Assembly: GCA_946122785.1 (NCBI GenBank)
Contig: CAMGYJ010000002.1
Coordinates: forward strand, 67,481,703-67,545,702
Origin: Linum tenue
Lineage: Eukaryota > Streptophyta > Magnoliopsida > Malpighiales > Linaceae
Reading direction: 5' to 3'
Length of the DNA stretch: 64,000 nt
Positions 1 through 10,810 of the stretch are shown here, piece after piece. Below the pieces are notes generated by a model. It searched no databases. It was given only the letters and a program-made list of their open reading frames with translations, and was not told the origin of the DNA. The translations under genes and the position numbers were made by a program. Numbering within the stretch: the stretch's first letter is position 1; every line of letters starts with the position of its first letter.

Positions 1-533
1 AGTTGCATCCCCCAATTTCATCACCTCTCCATTTGCCTGCTCCGATTCGGAGTGTGAAAGAGGATTTTCCCCTTAGCTACCGTCGAGCGGCGAAGGAATT
101 ACAATTTTTTTAATTAAATTTAAGCAAATTATTTTTTTAATCTAAAATATTATGTGGTATCCACGTGGCATGTCATGGTGACTGTGAGTTGACGTGGGTG
201 ATGAAGTGGCTTCCATATCAGCATAATGTCCAAGTTAGTCACAGAGTTACTAACGGTGTTAAAGTTTTTAACGGAAATGGCTAAAGTTGTCAACCTAGTT
301 TTCAAAATGTGGCTATATTTGTGTATTTTTTGAAATTTGGCTATTATTGTCACAAAGTGAATAATTATGGCTATGCAGTTGTATTAAGCCAAAATAGAAC
401 CTTGGAAATGATGTTTCGCCAACGGATACTTTCAAGCATCTTTTCAAATAAAAAAGTTGGAGTGTTCTATTATTAAGATCTGTTAAAAATTTACTTCTCG
501 TTATTATTCGTAGTGAAATAGAATATATAATCA
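1..533. other. Unassigned AT-rich sequence
   Basis: No coding region or RNA gene is recognisable. The stretch at about 160-350 resembles the end of a degenerate transposon (repeated gttaacgg/gttgac words, also seen near 4610-4790), but I could not define termini. Confidence 0.4.
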
Positions 534-1039
534 CTAGCTGTAGGCCCGACCTTTGGCCGGGTTAAATATTTTTGTCTGTTTTTCAAAAAGAATTTAGCAT
601 ATATTTCCCTTTTGATTGATAATTTGATGAAATCTTACAAATTTATTTTGTAAGTTAATCCAAAATTCCAATCACTAACCACAAATCAGGAGGTAGGTTT
701 ATTTCTTAATAGAAAGCAAGCCAAAAATGCAAGCTCGGTGAACAAAGAGATCAAGTTAAATACTTAAATATATGTTTCCATTGGAGATTTGGTTGAATTT
801 TGATGGATTGAGAGGGCTTAAAGCAAGCCATTAAAGCAAGCCAAAAGTGTAAGTGATAGACAGTGGTCTTGGCTTTGCCTTCAAAGTTCCGTAGATTTGG
901 GAAGAATGAACCGTCGCAGTGAATGGTGAGAGAAGAAAGCGGAACCGCAAAAGAGGGATTTTTCTATAGAGGATGGAGAGAGAGTAGGAGTCCGTTTCTT
1001 GGTTGACGTGGATAGGATAAAAAACTAATTAATTATCGA
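534..1039 (-). mobile_element. Short non-autonomous Helitron
   Basis: Read on the minus strand, the element ends with a GC-rich hairpin (CCCGGCC-AAA-GGTCGGG) followed about 7 bases later by CTAG and a host T, the standard plant Helitron 3' end. On the opposite side the minus-strand sequence begins TCGATAATTAATTAG, giving a 5' TC preceded by host A. No Rep/helicase coding sequence is present, so it would depend on an autonomous partner. The 5' boundary is less certain than the 3' one. Confidence 0.6.
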
Positions 1040-1324
1040 TACTTGCAGAGAAGCCAGCTTACGTGGAGGGGGTTGGTTTTACAAACCCCTTTAATATTTT
1101 GTAAGATACTATATGAAAGTGTATTTAAATTTTGTCGGTGTTTGAATCCATCCACAATGTAGCGCCGGCCATAATAGATTTGAAAATTAAAACAATTCAT
1201 CCATATTAATAACTCGTTTAATTTCATTTTATACTGCATCTCTTCCCCGTTACATATATCGACGAGTCTTTAAGCCCTTTTTCGCACAACAATACACAAC
1301 AGCATTTCTTAATCAATTATAAGC

Positions 1325-1763
1325 TCAACAAAACTTGGTCATCTCATATCTAGCACAACACTGCTCCGTCCCGTACTGACCTCCATCTTTGCCCTTGCAA
1401 TGCTCGTGTATCTGTTGAGTCGCTCTTTCTAAGCAATCAACGCAGTCGGGATCGTTCTTGTCAGCACAAGAAGAATGCACGTAGCCGTCTGGTACTGTTT
1501 CTTCAGAAGGAAACTTGTCGTTATAGAACGGCAAGCAATCGAATTTGGATTTGAGTTGATAGGATATTTCGTCCTGCGCGGCTGAAGATATATAACGAGA
1601 GGTTGGACTACAAAACCATTCGTTGGAGGCACCGCACATTGGATCGAGGGCAGAGATGATGATTACACCGCCGTGGAAGCCTCCCGTTGATCGTTGACAG
1701 AATTAGCGACGACATCAGCACTGTGGCCATTCGAGCTTCCAAACGACGAACCTGCACGCCCAT
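1325..1763 (-). pseudogene. Gnk2/DUF26 secreted 10-Cys protein, copy 1 (frameshifted)
   Basis: The mature region reads through from LDPMCGASNEWFC to the terminal KFC and stop, with all ten family cysteines and the motifs YVHSSC, CVDC, GGQYG, QCC and RYE. The start expected from the other copies is the ATG at 1761-1763 (MGVQVRRLEARMATVL). Between them, in the signal-peptide codons near 1683-1687, there is one extra G compared with copies 4-6 (AACGGGAGG against AACGGAGG), which shifts the frame, so no full protein can be made from that ATG. An internal ATG at 1637-1639 would give a protein without a signal peptide. The loop between cysteines 4 and 5 has 7 residues (NDP type). A base-calling error in the short G run is an alternative. 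The family is apoplastic and antifungal in other plants; the role here is inferred. Confidence 0.75.
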
Positions 1764-1825
1764 CTCTCTCTATCTGTCGTGGTTAGTAAGCTAAAGTAGT
1801 ATGTGTTCTGGGTGAAGCGGCTTAC

Positions 1826-1832
1826 CTTTATA
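1826..1832 (-). promoter_or_regulatory. TATA box of DUF26 copy 1
   Basis: The minus strand reads TATAAAG about 63 bp upstream of the ATG. The same element, inside a conserved block of flanking bases, precedes the other copies. Confidence 0.55.
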
Positions 1833-2400
1833 ATGTTGTGAGATGGATGAATTTGGTGGGTTGCAATATTGTATCTTAGTAGGAGTTGGATAGACAGCAC
1901 TCTCATCTTCATAAAGAAACTAATTGGGCTAGAAAATCCAAGCGTAGGAATTTTAGGTTATTGATCAGCCTACCTACAAACACCAAACACCGCCTCTTCT
2001 CTCGTTACGAATCCCGGCAAGATACCCTAAAACATATCTCGTAGAGGCAGTCGTATCTTGCAGTACATAACTACTTCTCTGCCGGAGTTCCAATTCATCG
2101 GAATAACAGCATTATCAATGAATTACTAAATACGAAGATATATATCCAAATCCTGAACACTCTTCGATGTTGTATGTAAGCAGCCATATATATATATATA
2201 TGGTGGTTCCTGCATTCTCATCTACAAAATATAAATGGCCCACTCTAATGGAGGAACGACTTTGATATCGAGATAGGAAGGGCGAACTCACTGCTAAAAT
2301 CCAGAATGAATCTTTGGAATTGATACTGAAAGGTTGTTTACAGAGAAAGACATATATGTTCCACAGTGCTAACCTATTTACACTAATACAACTCAACTAA
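1833..2400 (-). repeat. Duplicated 5' flank of the DUF26 unit
   Basis: Words such as ggcaagataccctaaaacat and aacagcattatcaatgaatt recur upstream of most copies in this window (near 10470, 23265, 39155, 43420, 44950, 47540, 58610). This shows that whole gene-plus-upstream units were duplicated. A short (TA)n run lies near 2190-2202. Confidence 0.75.
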
Positions 2401-3053
2401 CTAATAAGTTTTTTTAACTCCTAATCCTATCTAGCCGATTCGGGTGAACCAATCCTATCTACATGAGAGGGAAAATGTTACCATTTTCCTCAACACCCCC
2501 GGCAAGCTGACCATGCGTGGAATAAATGGGCACAATTTTGACATAAGATTCTGAAAAATAGCTACACCTTGGTTTTGTAAATACATATCAGATCAACTAA
2601 CTATTTTTCAGTATGCACATACTTCACTTTGGTCAATGCAAGTTGTACTTGATGACGTGTGAAAGGTGACAATCTAACTCTATGTGCTTTGTGTGCTTTT
2701 GTTGGACTGGATTTGATGTCATGTGGATGGCAGATTTGTTGTCACAGTTGATGACCAAAGGCGGTAGGATAGGCTGATGAAGGTTTTTGACTATTGCATA
2801 AATCGGTGAGTCTTTCAAGTACACTGTACAACCTTATTAAGTATTCACCAAATTACTACTTAGTCAAACTGCAGCATGTATACTTCTTCAAACAAGTCTT
2901 CATGCAAAAAAAAAAAAATGTTATTAACATCTAACTGTTCAATTTCCCAGCCTTTGATTGATGCTAAAGCTAACAAACTCCTAACACTGGTCATCTTAGC
3001 TACTGGAGAAAACGTTTCTAGATAATCTATTCCTTTAGTCTGAGTACACCCTT

Positions 3054-3151
3054 TGTAAGAAAGTGGTTAAGTACCATACATGGGCTTGTATAAGATCCAG
3101 CATAACCTTCTCCCAACAACTCGAGTTATTGGGATCAATTAGTTTTTGACA
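3054..3151 (+). repeat. TRIM 5' LTR
   Basis: 98-bp LTR, TG...CA, followed directly by the tRNA-Met primer site. Confidence 0.9.
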
Positions 3152-3292
3152 TGGTATCAGAGCTGGTTTGTCCTTGAGGTCACGTGTTCAAGTCCTCACG
3201 ACCCCCAATATTAACCGTTGTCTTTCAAGTACATGGTATGACGGACCTGTGCAAACTTCAAGCCCATGAGTTGGCTTTCGTTTGAGGGGGCG

Positions 3293-3390
3293 TGTAAGGA
3301 AGTGGTTAAGTACCATACATGGGCTTGTATAAGATCCAGCATAACCTTCTCCCAACAACTCGAGTTATTGGGATCAATTGGTTTTTGACA
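3293..3390 (+). repeat. TRIM 3' LTR
   Basis: 98-bp LTR preceded by a purine tract; two substitutions relative to the 5' LTR. Confidence 0.9.
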
Positions 3391-3825
3391 CCCTTTAGCC
3401 CCTAAGTGAGCTTTAAATTGTGCAACAGTACCATCAGCTTTGTATTTGGTTCGATAGGCCCATTTATATCATTTAGCCTTTTTAGATAAGGGGAGAGAAG
3501 TTACCTTCCAAGTGTTAGTAGCGACCAGAGCATCTAATTTTGCCTGCATTACCGCAACCCATCTTGGGTTCTTTATGGTTTCTTTCATTGCACGTTGGTT
3601 ATGTTTCCTTAGTCACACTCACGACAAAACTTTTATATGCAAGTGATAAAGAATCGGAAGATAAAACTTGTGAAATGGGATATTTAACATCTTGGAACGT
3701 AGCCACACATGAATAATAGACAGAATCCGTTAACCTAATAGGTTTCTGTCATTGCCTTTATGACCTGCCAGCTGGTGATGGACCATTAATATCGGGTATT
3801 GCTGGGGGAATAACAAGTGGAACAA

Positions 3826-4277
3826 GGCCCTGTTTACTTTCATTTCTGTTTCCTGTTTTTGAGAAAACAGATGTTGAAAACAGGTGAAAACGAGATTTTT
3901 TCGTTTTCGAAAACAGTAGGAATTTGCCACTTTCTGTTTTCAGAGTTGGAAACGAATAGAAAACAAAATGAAAAATAAACATGTTTTCTCGTTTCGTTTC
4001 CCAAATTTGTAACATGAAAACAAAAAACAGGAAACGAAAATGGAAGGGCCTGTTTACTTTCATTTCTGTTTCCTGTTTTTGAGAAAACAGATGTTGAAAA
4101 CAGGTGAAAACAACATTTTGTCGTTTTCGAAAACAGCAGGAAGTTGCCACTTTCTGTTTTCATAGTTGGAAACGAATAGAAAACAGAATGAAAAGTAAAC
4201 AAGTTTTCTCATTTCAGTTGCCAAATTTATCACATGAAAACAGAAAACAGGAAACGAAAATGAAAGTGAACAGGGCC
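3826..4277. mobile_element. Tandem dimer of a MITE (TIR GGCCCTGTTTACTTTC)
   Basis: The sequence from 3826 starts GGCCCTGTTTACTTTCATTT and is repeated from about 4047 with only scattered differences. The right end at 4277 is the inverted complement (GAAAGTGAACAGGGCC). The first copy lacks its own complete right terminus and runs directly into the second, giving two head-to-tail units of about 220-230 bp that share outer ends. The flanks hold similar but imperfect words (aagtggaac / aagtgaac), so the TSD and superfamily are unsettled. ORFs across it are translations of the repeat, not genes. Confidence 0.75.
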
Positions 4278-5640
4278 GAAGTGAACCGGGCCACGGGAAT
4301 GAAATAAGAATATCACACCAATTGATCCAGAATAAGTTATAGACTAGGGAATTAAAAATCAGAATCAAAAGAGGGATTAAGAATTTTGTAAGGACGAAAT
4401 GTTTTCGTGGAATACTACATCTCTAGACTCTGTAGTACTGTAGTACTGTAGCTCTGCTTCTGATGCAACTAATTTTCCACAAACTAGGTTTTATTTTCAT
4501 TTCGGGATTGTGAAAGAGAGGGGTGAGGCTGGTAGGATAAGAGAAATTATGTTTTATTTTGATTTTATTTTTTTACGAATGTGAGGTTGAAATAGAAAAT
4601 TTTATTTTTTTAATTGACATGTCACTCATTTAACGGTCAACTATAAGAGTTGACCGCCACATCATCAAAAGTTAACAGAGACTAACGGCAAGTGACCAAA
4701 CATGAACTGTTAACCTGATTTAAGTGATTACGGATAGAATAAAGTAATTATAGTGGCTAACGTGAACTTTACTAGCAATTAATGTGACCAAACATACAAT
4801 TTGTCTATCTGGTCATTCAAGTGAAAATATGACTGCTTTAAAAGAAGAGTTAACGGAGGTGAATAAAGAAATGGCGGCCATGACGAGGTTCGTTAATAAG
4901 AATTTCATGAACAAAACTGGTTGGAGGATGTCGAAAACAATCACGTATTGTCGCCTATCTTTTTTCCTAGATAATTAGTTCTTAGCTTTCAGTATTGTTT
5001 AGAAAATTAGATTATAGGAGAACATTGACACATATCAAAATACAATCATGTCCATCACAGGAGGTTGCTTGAAATCTATGTTTAGTAACAAAACAGGGGA
5101 ATTTATTGGTATGCTTCATGATTACGGAATCTTTGTTTCTTTAGGTCAGCTGTTGTGTTTTTCAATATTCTTGACTTGTCATCTGTGTGCTTGAATTATT
5201 GTCTAGAGGGAGATATATATCCTAAGCATAGCTGAATCTCTCATCGTTTCCTTCATATCTTGTTTAATTAGTGGTAACAGTTTTGAAGATGTTCTAGCAA
5301 AGAAGAGATCCTAGCCATAGTTGAATCTCTCATTATGAACTTTGTGGTGTGGTGTGGTGTGGTGTAGTGAGGTTCTGGTAAGTTTTCCAAGGTTTGTGGT
5401 TTACTTTGGGATACTTTGTTGTTTTCATTAATGACCAGCTTGCTCCTCTTTAATTTCCTATTTATTAATTTTGGTCAACGGATTTAAACTAAAAAATAAT
5501 CAAAACAAAATGTTACTGTTGGCTAGAACTGGTGCCAGTAGTTAGCATTATGCTAAAAAATAGTGTTAGCAATTTAGCATGAATAGCATCCTAACCAATT
5601 CCAAAAGGTTATATACCTTTAAAATTTGAATTTATTATTT
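4278..5640. other. Unassigned AT-rich sequence
   Basis: No gene recognised. It contains degenerate transposon-like text (4610-4790) and a short (GGTGT)n array near 5344-5372. Confidence 0.4.
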
Positions 5641-5808
5641 ACTTTATTTAGCTGATCCATACAAATATGATTAGCTTGCTCCACGGAAAATTGGTTTTAA
5701 TGTCATTGAAAATAAAAATAAAACCCAATATTAAGAATTAAAACAACTCATTTGTCTTGATAACTGGTAGTTTTATTTTTGATGCATCTCTTTCCCCAAT
5801 GCATATAT
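5641..5808 (-). repeat. Duplicated 3'-flank segment
   Basis: Closely resembles 25325-25363 plus 29306-29390, and 52675-52815. It belongs to the duplicated DUF26 unit and ends at the target site of the MULE at 5809. Confidence 0.65.
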
Positions 5809-6557
5809 GGGGCCGGCTACCGTGACAACCCCCTTAGGGGTTGTCAATTTCGCTTCCCCCTTCGTTGTCGTCCGTTCTTCTAGTCCTCCATCCAACGGGT
5901 GAAGATGGGCAGGGGCAAAAAAGAGAGGTTCCACACTGGATTGAGATCCCTCTAGTTCACTGACGTAAGCCTGTTTTTTTGAAAAGGCAAAGAAATCGGG
6001 GGAGAGAAATTAGCCACCCGCCGAACCTTTCGTCCCTCCGCCTTCTCTCAGAAATCCTTTCCTCCGTCTTCTCCCAAAAAATCCCCTTCCACCGTCTCCA
6101 ATTGGTGCGCCCCCAAAAACCTTTTTCCTCCATCTTCTCCCAAAGACTCCCTTCCACCGTCTCCGATCGTTTTTTGGAGGCCGGTCTTGAGTGCGAAGAC
6201 TTTGTTGTTTGGGGCAGAGGTAGTTCAGGCCCGATTCATCTCCGCTGATTGCTTTTCCGGCCCGATTCGTCGGCACTTTCGCTCCTCCCCACTTTGTCTT
6301 TTGATATTAAATTCTGGTTTGCTAACCTAGTTTTTTATCTCTTTCTTGTTAAGTGCGTAGGCGAACCTCCTTCCGGCGTCGTTCCTTTCTGCGCCCGTGA
6401 AGACAATCTGCGGTGAGGTTTCTTTACATTACTGGTTTTTCCGGCTGCTACGTTGGAATAAGCCACATGCAGGCTTGTGTTTTTTGTTTGACGTGATTGT
6501 TTGGTGTTGATATGATCCACTGGTAGTCTTAAGAATCGTACTAGTGGTAGTGGTAGT

Positions 6558-6999
6558 TAGGGGTGGCTATACGGTCCGGTCCGGTTAAATTGGCCCAAAT
6601 TGATCCGGTCCAGTCCGGTTTTTTTAAAAATATAAGAACCGAAGATTGGATTGGATACAGTCCGGTCTTGATCCGGTCCGGTCTTGACCCGGTCCGGTCC
6701 CGATTCGGTCTTGGTTTTATATTGAGATTGTGGGAATTTGAGTGGCCTAAGGCCTAAAAGGGTGAGGAGTTGGTTAAGTTTTGTACTAAGTGCAAAGGTT
6801 TGTGACCGTTTATGCAAATTACCCTTAAGTTTTGGATGTTGAGCTCTCTTATCCGGTCTTTATCCGGTTTTTTACCTCAAATCTAAGCCCAAAGATTGGA
6901 TTGGATTGTTTACTATCCGGTCCCGGTCCGATCTCGGTCCGGGTTATACGGTCCGGTTTCCGGTTTTTCATCCGGTCCCGGTCCAAATAGCCACCCCTA
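6558..6999. mobile_element. hAT-type MITE with a CCGGTCC-rich core
   Basis: Perfect 10-bp terminal inverted repeats (TAGGGGTGGC / GCCACCCCTA) are flanked by the 8-bp duplication GTGGTAGT (6550-6557, 7000-7007), as expected for hAT transposition. The 442-bp body consists largely of repeated GGTCCGGT-like words in both orientations. No coding capacity. Confidence 0.9.
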
Positions 7000-7009
7000 G
7001 TGGTAGTTG

Positions 7010-8660
7010 TGGTACTAGTACCAACAACTTTGATTGGTACCAATAACATTCTTGCTTGATAGTAGTAGTATTTTACCAGTACCCTTCTACATTGCTAGTA
7101 GTAGTTAATAATCGTAACAGTGGTGTGATAGTTGTGGTACTGGTACCCACAACTTTGACTGATACCAGTAACATTCTTGATTGTTAGTAGTATTATTGTA
7201 TCGGTAACATTATACATTTCTAGTAGTACTTAAGAATCGTACCAGTGGTAGTTGTGGGACTGGTACCCATAGCTTTGTTTGGTACCAGTAACATTGTTTC
7301 TTGTTAGTGGTAGTGGTAGTATTGTATCAGTAACATTCGACATTGCTGGTTATGTTTCTCAGCATGTAGCAGTCCGCTTGGGGGACTCTGGTGATCTGGT
7401 GTTGGGCCTAGTAGCAAACGGCCACGCGATGAGGTACCAAAAATTCTCATCAAGAAGAAGAAGCAACAGACTGTACAGCCAAATCCAATCTCCTTGGAGA
7501 AGAAGTGCAGTTCGACTTCAATCATCGAGATTGGGGAGGCAGGCATTTCAAATGAGAGGAAGGCGCTTATCCCGAAGCTCGGGCAAGGTTGTGTGCTCGA
7601 TTTGAAGATGAAATGGTTTGACATCACATTGCCGTGTTGGATTACCAGACTATTCGATGAGGAGACAAATTCGATAACTATGGAGGATGAGGGCAGCTTA
7701 CCTTTACTGTGGACAATGTCGATAACAATGGAGGATGGGGGGCAACTCACTTTTACTAGTTTTTTGGGGGGTTGTTTTCTTTAATTTGATATTGGACAAA
7801 GTAATGTTTCTTACATTGACACAATTGGTTTCATGTTTGATTGTGAAAATTCAGTAAATTCTCCCTAGTTATTTTAACTACATACTTTGGGCACTTCTGG
7901 TTTTAGAGATAAACCTTTATTGGTACCTTTTTAGTTGTACTGCTACCAAAGCAATGTCACTGGTACCAATTAAAAGTTACTAGTACCAAAATAATGATAC
8001 TCGTACCAAAGCAATGTTACTGGTATCAAAATCATGACACTGGTAGCATTAGTAAGATCGGCACCAAAACAGTGCTACTGGTAGCATTAGTAAGATCAAT
8101 TCCCAATCATTGGTACTAGTATCCATTTGTAATTCACAATAGTAAGCCGTTATCGAAATTAATTCTACTAGTTCAACTAGTGAAGGTTTATTTGCATTAT
8201 GAGCTCTAAGTAACATTAATTTGGTCAATAGTACCATGATTTTGGTACCGGTAACATTGGTTTGGTACCAGTAACATTTGATTGGTACCAAAATAATGCT
8301 ACTAGTAACCATTACTCAGTCTAATACCAAAACAGATAAATTAGCAAATCGAACAATTGCGGCAGTGATTCCACGTTGAACTATCGGATGAGACAATGGA
8401 TGACGACAAACCTGTATTTAAAGAACAGATGTATTAGCAAATCGAACAATTTAACCTCCCACCAGTATCCCTGTACCACTAGGGAAGTACCACTAACTAC
8501 TACTAAATGACTACCACTAAGGGAGTACCACTAGATGACTACGTTACTACCACTAAAAATGTACCAATAGATGACTACCATTAGGAGCCTACCACTACAA
8601 TAATACTACCACTAGCTAACTTGAATCATAACTACTAGTACATTTTCACAAAATAATATT
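7010..8660. repeat. Dispersed array of GGTACCAGTAACATT-like words
   Basis: Variants of GGTACCAGTAACATT and ACTGGTACC recur many times, first mostly in one orientation and later inverted (e.g. 8230-8290), interspersed with GGTAGT and ACCACTA words. The pattern resembles subterminal repeats of a DNA transposon rather than a regular satellite. A GC-richer island near 7380-7740 interrupts it. Confidence 0.6.
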
Positions 8661-9308
8661 TGTACCAGTAGTAAAATGGTACAACTGCAACAGAAGTCGT
8701 AACACCACAGGTAAACCCTACCGCCATTGTTGCCGTCCACGCCGTCGTCGACATCAACGCCGTTCTCTGTGTTTTTGTACCGTTCAGGATGATCTTCGTT
8801 CACCGTCTCCTCCACGTCCAGAACTTCGTCAACGTCCACCATGCACACATCATCGCCATTCTCCGTTGGGTTCGTCTGCTCAGCTACACAGTCGTTGATT
8901 GTCAGTGTGACGTTCAGTTCGAATCCAAATATACACGTAGGTTCGGCTCCCCCCACTCACTGTCGTCGTCGTTGCTCATGTAGTCGTACATGGCTATGGC
9001 GGCCGTCGTGTTGCTGGTATTTTCCGTAGCTAGATGAAGGGTCTGGTTTGCTGAGGGAGAAGCCAGAATTGGAAGAGAAAGAATCACAATCCACACCGTC
9101 TCTTCCGCTCCCCAAATCACGTCCCCCAATCACGTTCCCAGATTCTCTCCATGTATTTAAGTTTCAATTTAAATTATTAGAATTAGGTGCTTACTAAAAA
9201 GCCCTTCCTGTAATCCTGGCTGTTGGATGAAGAGGGGAAATGGAGAGGAGGGAAGCCAGATTGACAACCCCTCAAGGGTTGTCACGCTATCCGCTCCCAT
9301 GCATATAT

Positions 9309-9670
9309 ATATATACATATATAGATGAGCAAGGCTTCATTTTAGTTTTTCTTTTAGCCAAGGAAATCTCAAAGACGTGGAACAACGACTCAATTACAAA
9401 ACCGATTCGGACTATAATCCGGAGTCTGTATGCAGCCGAGCTACCATGAAAGAGCATGGTATGCCACTCAATCGGGAGCTCTCAAGGAGCAAATGAAATG
9501 ACACGACTCTTACTAAAATGCGGAGATAACGACACGGTTCAGACAAAAAGGACATAAAAGGGGGGAAAAAGTCCCCCTTCCTTGGACGAAACGAATTGAT
9601 GTAAATCGGATAGGCGCCTTTGTTAACACAAGCCCTGGCTCGCGGTTAACAATTTCTTCATTAATTAAGC
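9309..9670 (-). repeat. Duplicated 3' flank of DUF26 copy 2
   Basis: Shares blocks (ggcttcattttattttttc, catgaaagagcatg-like text, ggagctctcaaggagcaaa-like text, aaccctggct) with the 3' flanks near 22380, 30050, 46600 and 52830. Confidence 0.7.
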
Positions 9671-10138
9671 TCAGCAAAAGTCGTACTTCTCATATCTAGC
9701 ACAACACTGCTCTGTCCCGTACTGAGCTCCATCTTTGCCCCGGCAATTGTTGTACATCACTTTAGTCGCTCTGACTAAGCAATCAAAGCAGTTGGGACCA
9801 ACCTTCGGAATGTGGCTATCAGTCATTTTGCTATCAGCACAAGAAGAATGTCTGTAAGCGACTGGTACTGCTCCATCATCAGGAATGTCGTCATCATAGA
9901 CCGCAGTGCACTTTGTTAGGGTTGTGACGCGATATAATATTTTTTCTCGGGTGGCTTGAGGTATATCAAAGTCGGTCGCACTACACAACCATTCGTGAGA
10001 GCCAGCACACATTGGATCGAGTGCAGCTTCAGCAGAGATGACGATTACAGTACTGCCGTGGAAGCCTCCGATGATCATTCTCAGAATTACCGACGATATC
10101 AGCACTGTGGTCATTCGAGCTCGAACCTGCACGGCCAT
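9671..10138 (-). CDS. Gnk2/DUF26 secreted 10-Cys protein, copy 2
   Basis: An intact single-exon gene of 155 residues. The ATG at 10138 is chosen because the same start follows a (GA)n leader in the paralogues; a second ATG (residue 9) precedes the hydrophobic segment (about residues 9-36). Cleavage near SAEA would release a mature protein starting ALDPMC. Ten cysteines are at 44, 52, 77, 100, 117, 120, 132, 145, 146 and 155. Family motifs: AYRHSSC, CFDC, GAQYG, QCC and RYE. The C4-C5 loop is 16 residues, much longer than in its paralogues. DUF26 proteins of this single-domain kind are apoplastic; ginkbilobin-2 binds mannose and inhibits fungi. Of its mannose residues only the Glu of RYE is kept. 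Fold assignment is strong; function is inferred. Confidence 0.85.
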   Translation of the reverse strand: MAVQVRARMTTVLISSVILRMIIGGFHGSTVIVISAEAALDPMCAGSHEWLCSATDFDIPQATREKILYRVTTLTKCTAVYDDDIPDDGAVPVAYRHSSCADSKMTDSHIPKVGPNCFDCLVRATKVMYNNCRGKDGAQYGTEQCCARYEKYDFC

Positions 10139-10230
10139 CTCCTTCTCTGTCTGTCTCTCTCTCTCTCTCTCTCGTGGTTAGCTAGCTAATTATATGTATA
10201 TATGTGTTATGGGTACGTAAAGCGGGCTAG

Positions 10231-10237
10231 CTTTATA
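10231..10237 (-). promoter_or_regulatory. TATA box of DUF26 copy 2
   Basis: TATAAAG on the minus strand, about 93 bp upstream of the ATG. The leader between them carries a (GA)n run, about 10149-10173. Confidence 0.6.
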
Positions 10238-10517
10238 ATGTTTGGGGATGGATGAATTTGCTGGCTTGCAATATTATATATATAGCTCAGGAGTGGGATA
10301 GACAGCATTCTCATCTTCGTAATAAACTAATTGGGCAGAGAAAATCCAAGCGTAGGAATTTTAGGTTATTGATCAGCCTACCTACAGACACCGCTTCTTC
10401 TCTCGTTACAAACCCCGGCAATGACAATGAAGTTTACAAACACCGCCACTTCTCTCGTTGCAAACTCCGGCAAGATACCCTAAAACATATCTCATTTAGA
10501 CACATACGTATCTCACC
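10238..10517 (-). repeat. Duplicated 5' flank of DUF26 copy 2
   Basis: Matches the upstream blocks of the other copies (aaaatccaagcgtaggaatt, ggcaagataccctaaaacat). Similarity stops at about 10517. The next 80 bp before LINE 1 are unrelated. Confidence 0.65.
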
Positions 10518-10810
10518 GCGATGATAGGATGGTGGCAAGGAAGCGGTGGAGGGGCTGAGCGAGAGCTCTCAAGTCTCAAGGACGAGCTTCTATTTCTTTT
10601 TTTTTTTTATAATGTTGATATAGATTAAATAATAAACGAAGTAGTTACAAAGAAGGTAAGGAACAGGAGAAAAAAGGAAACCCTGCTCTAGGAAGCCAAA
10701 CATACAGCGACCAAGGTCAAAACTGCAGCAAAGAAACAACCAGAAGGCAATCAGCAGAGAGAACAGGATACAAACGAGCGCGAGGTAACAGGGACCAAGC
10801 AAAAGCAACG

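Larger units (their letters stand above)
3054..3390 (+). mobile_element. Complete TRIM (miniature LTR retrotransposon)
   Basis: Two 98-bp direct repeats (3054-3151 and 3293-3390), each starting TG and ending CA, differ at two visible positions. Directly after the left repeat is TGGTATCAGAGC (3152-3163), the primer-binding site complementary to initiator methionine tRNA. Directly before the right repeat is a purine tract, TTTGAGGGGGCG. The 141-bp interior has no coding capacity. The element is flanked by CCCTT on both sides (3049-3053, 3391-3395), a 5-bp target-site duplication. It interrupts the RT of the copia relic. Mobilisation would need proteins from another LTR element. Confidence 0.92.
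2633..3825 (-). pseudogene. Ty1/copia pol relic (RT to RNase H)
   Basis: On the minus strand pieces of a copia polyprotein can be read in order. The RT start (PRWVAVMQAKLDAL, YKWAYRTKYKADGTV) lies at about 3600-3400. The RT core ([22 protein letters not shown]) lies at about 3045-2920. An RNase H piece (DNKSAIHMTSNPV, KHIELDCH) lies at 2633-2824. Upstream text (KYPISQVLSSDSLSLAY) is at about 3680. Stops, frame changes, an A-run near 2907 and a large internal deletion between RT and RNase H show it is dead. A TRIM (3054-3390) sits inside the RT and a MITE dimer abuts it at 3826. Confidence 0.8.
5809..9298. mobile_element. 3.5-kb Mutator-like (MULE) element
   Basis: The ends GGGGCCGGCTACCGTGACAACC (left) and GGGAGCGGATAGCGTGACAACC (reverse complement of the right end) form imperfect TIRs. 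Similarity continues inward through a small palindrome (GACAACCCC...GGGGTTGTC) and into CTTCCC text. The element is flanked by a 10-bp direct repeat, ATGCATATAT (5799-5808 and 9299-9308). A paralogous site near 52812 carries the same ATGCATATAT text uninterrupted. Inside are a GC-rich stretch (about 5950-6250) that looks like captured gene leader, a hAT MITE (6558-6999), an array of GGTACC-like words (about 7010-8660), and open but unrecognised frames (8612-8956 minus, 8914-9129 minus). No transposase signature is recognisable. Confidence 0.82.

Noticed and set aside
7010..8660. GGTACC word array as a CRISPR or satellite array
   Set aside because: Spacing and orientation are irregular, repeats are imperfect, and the context is a plant MULE.
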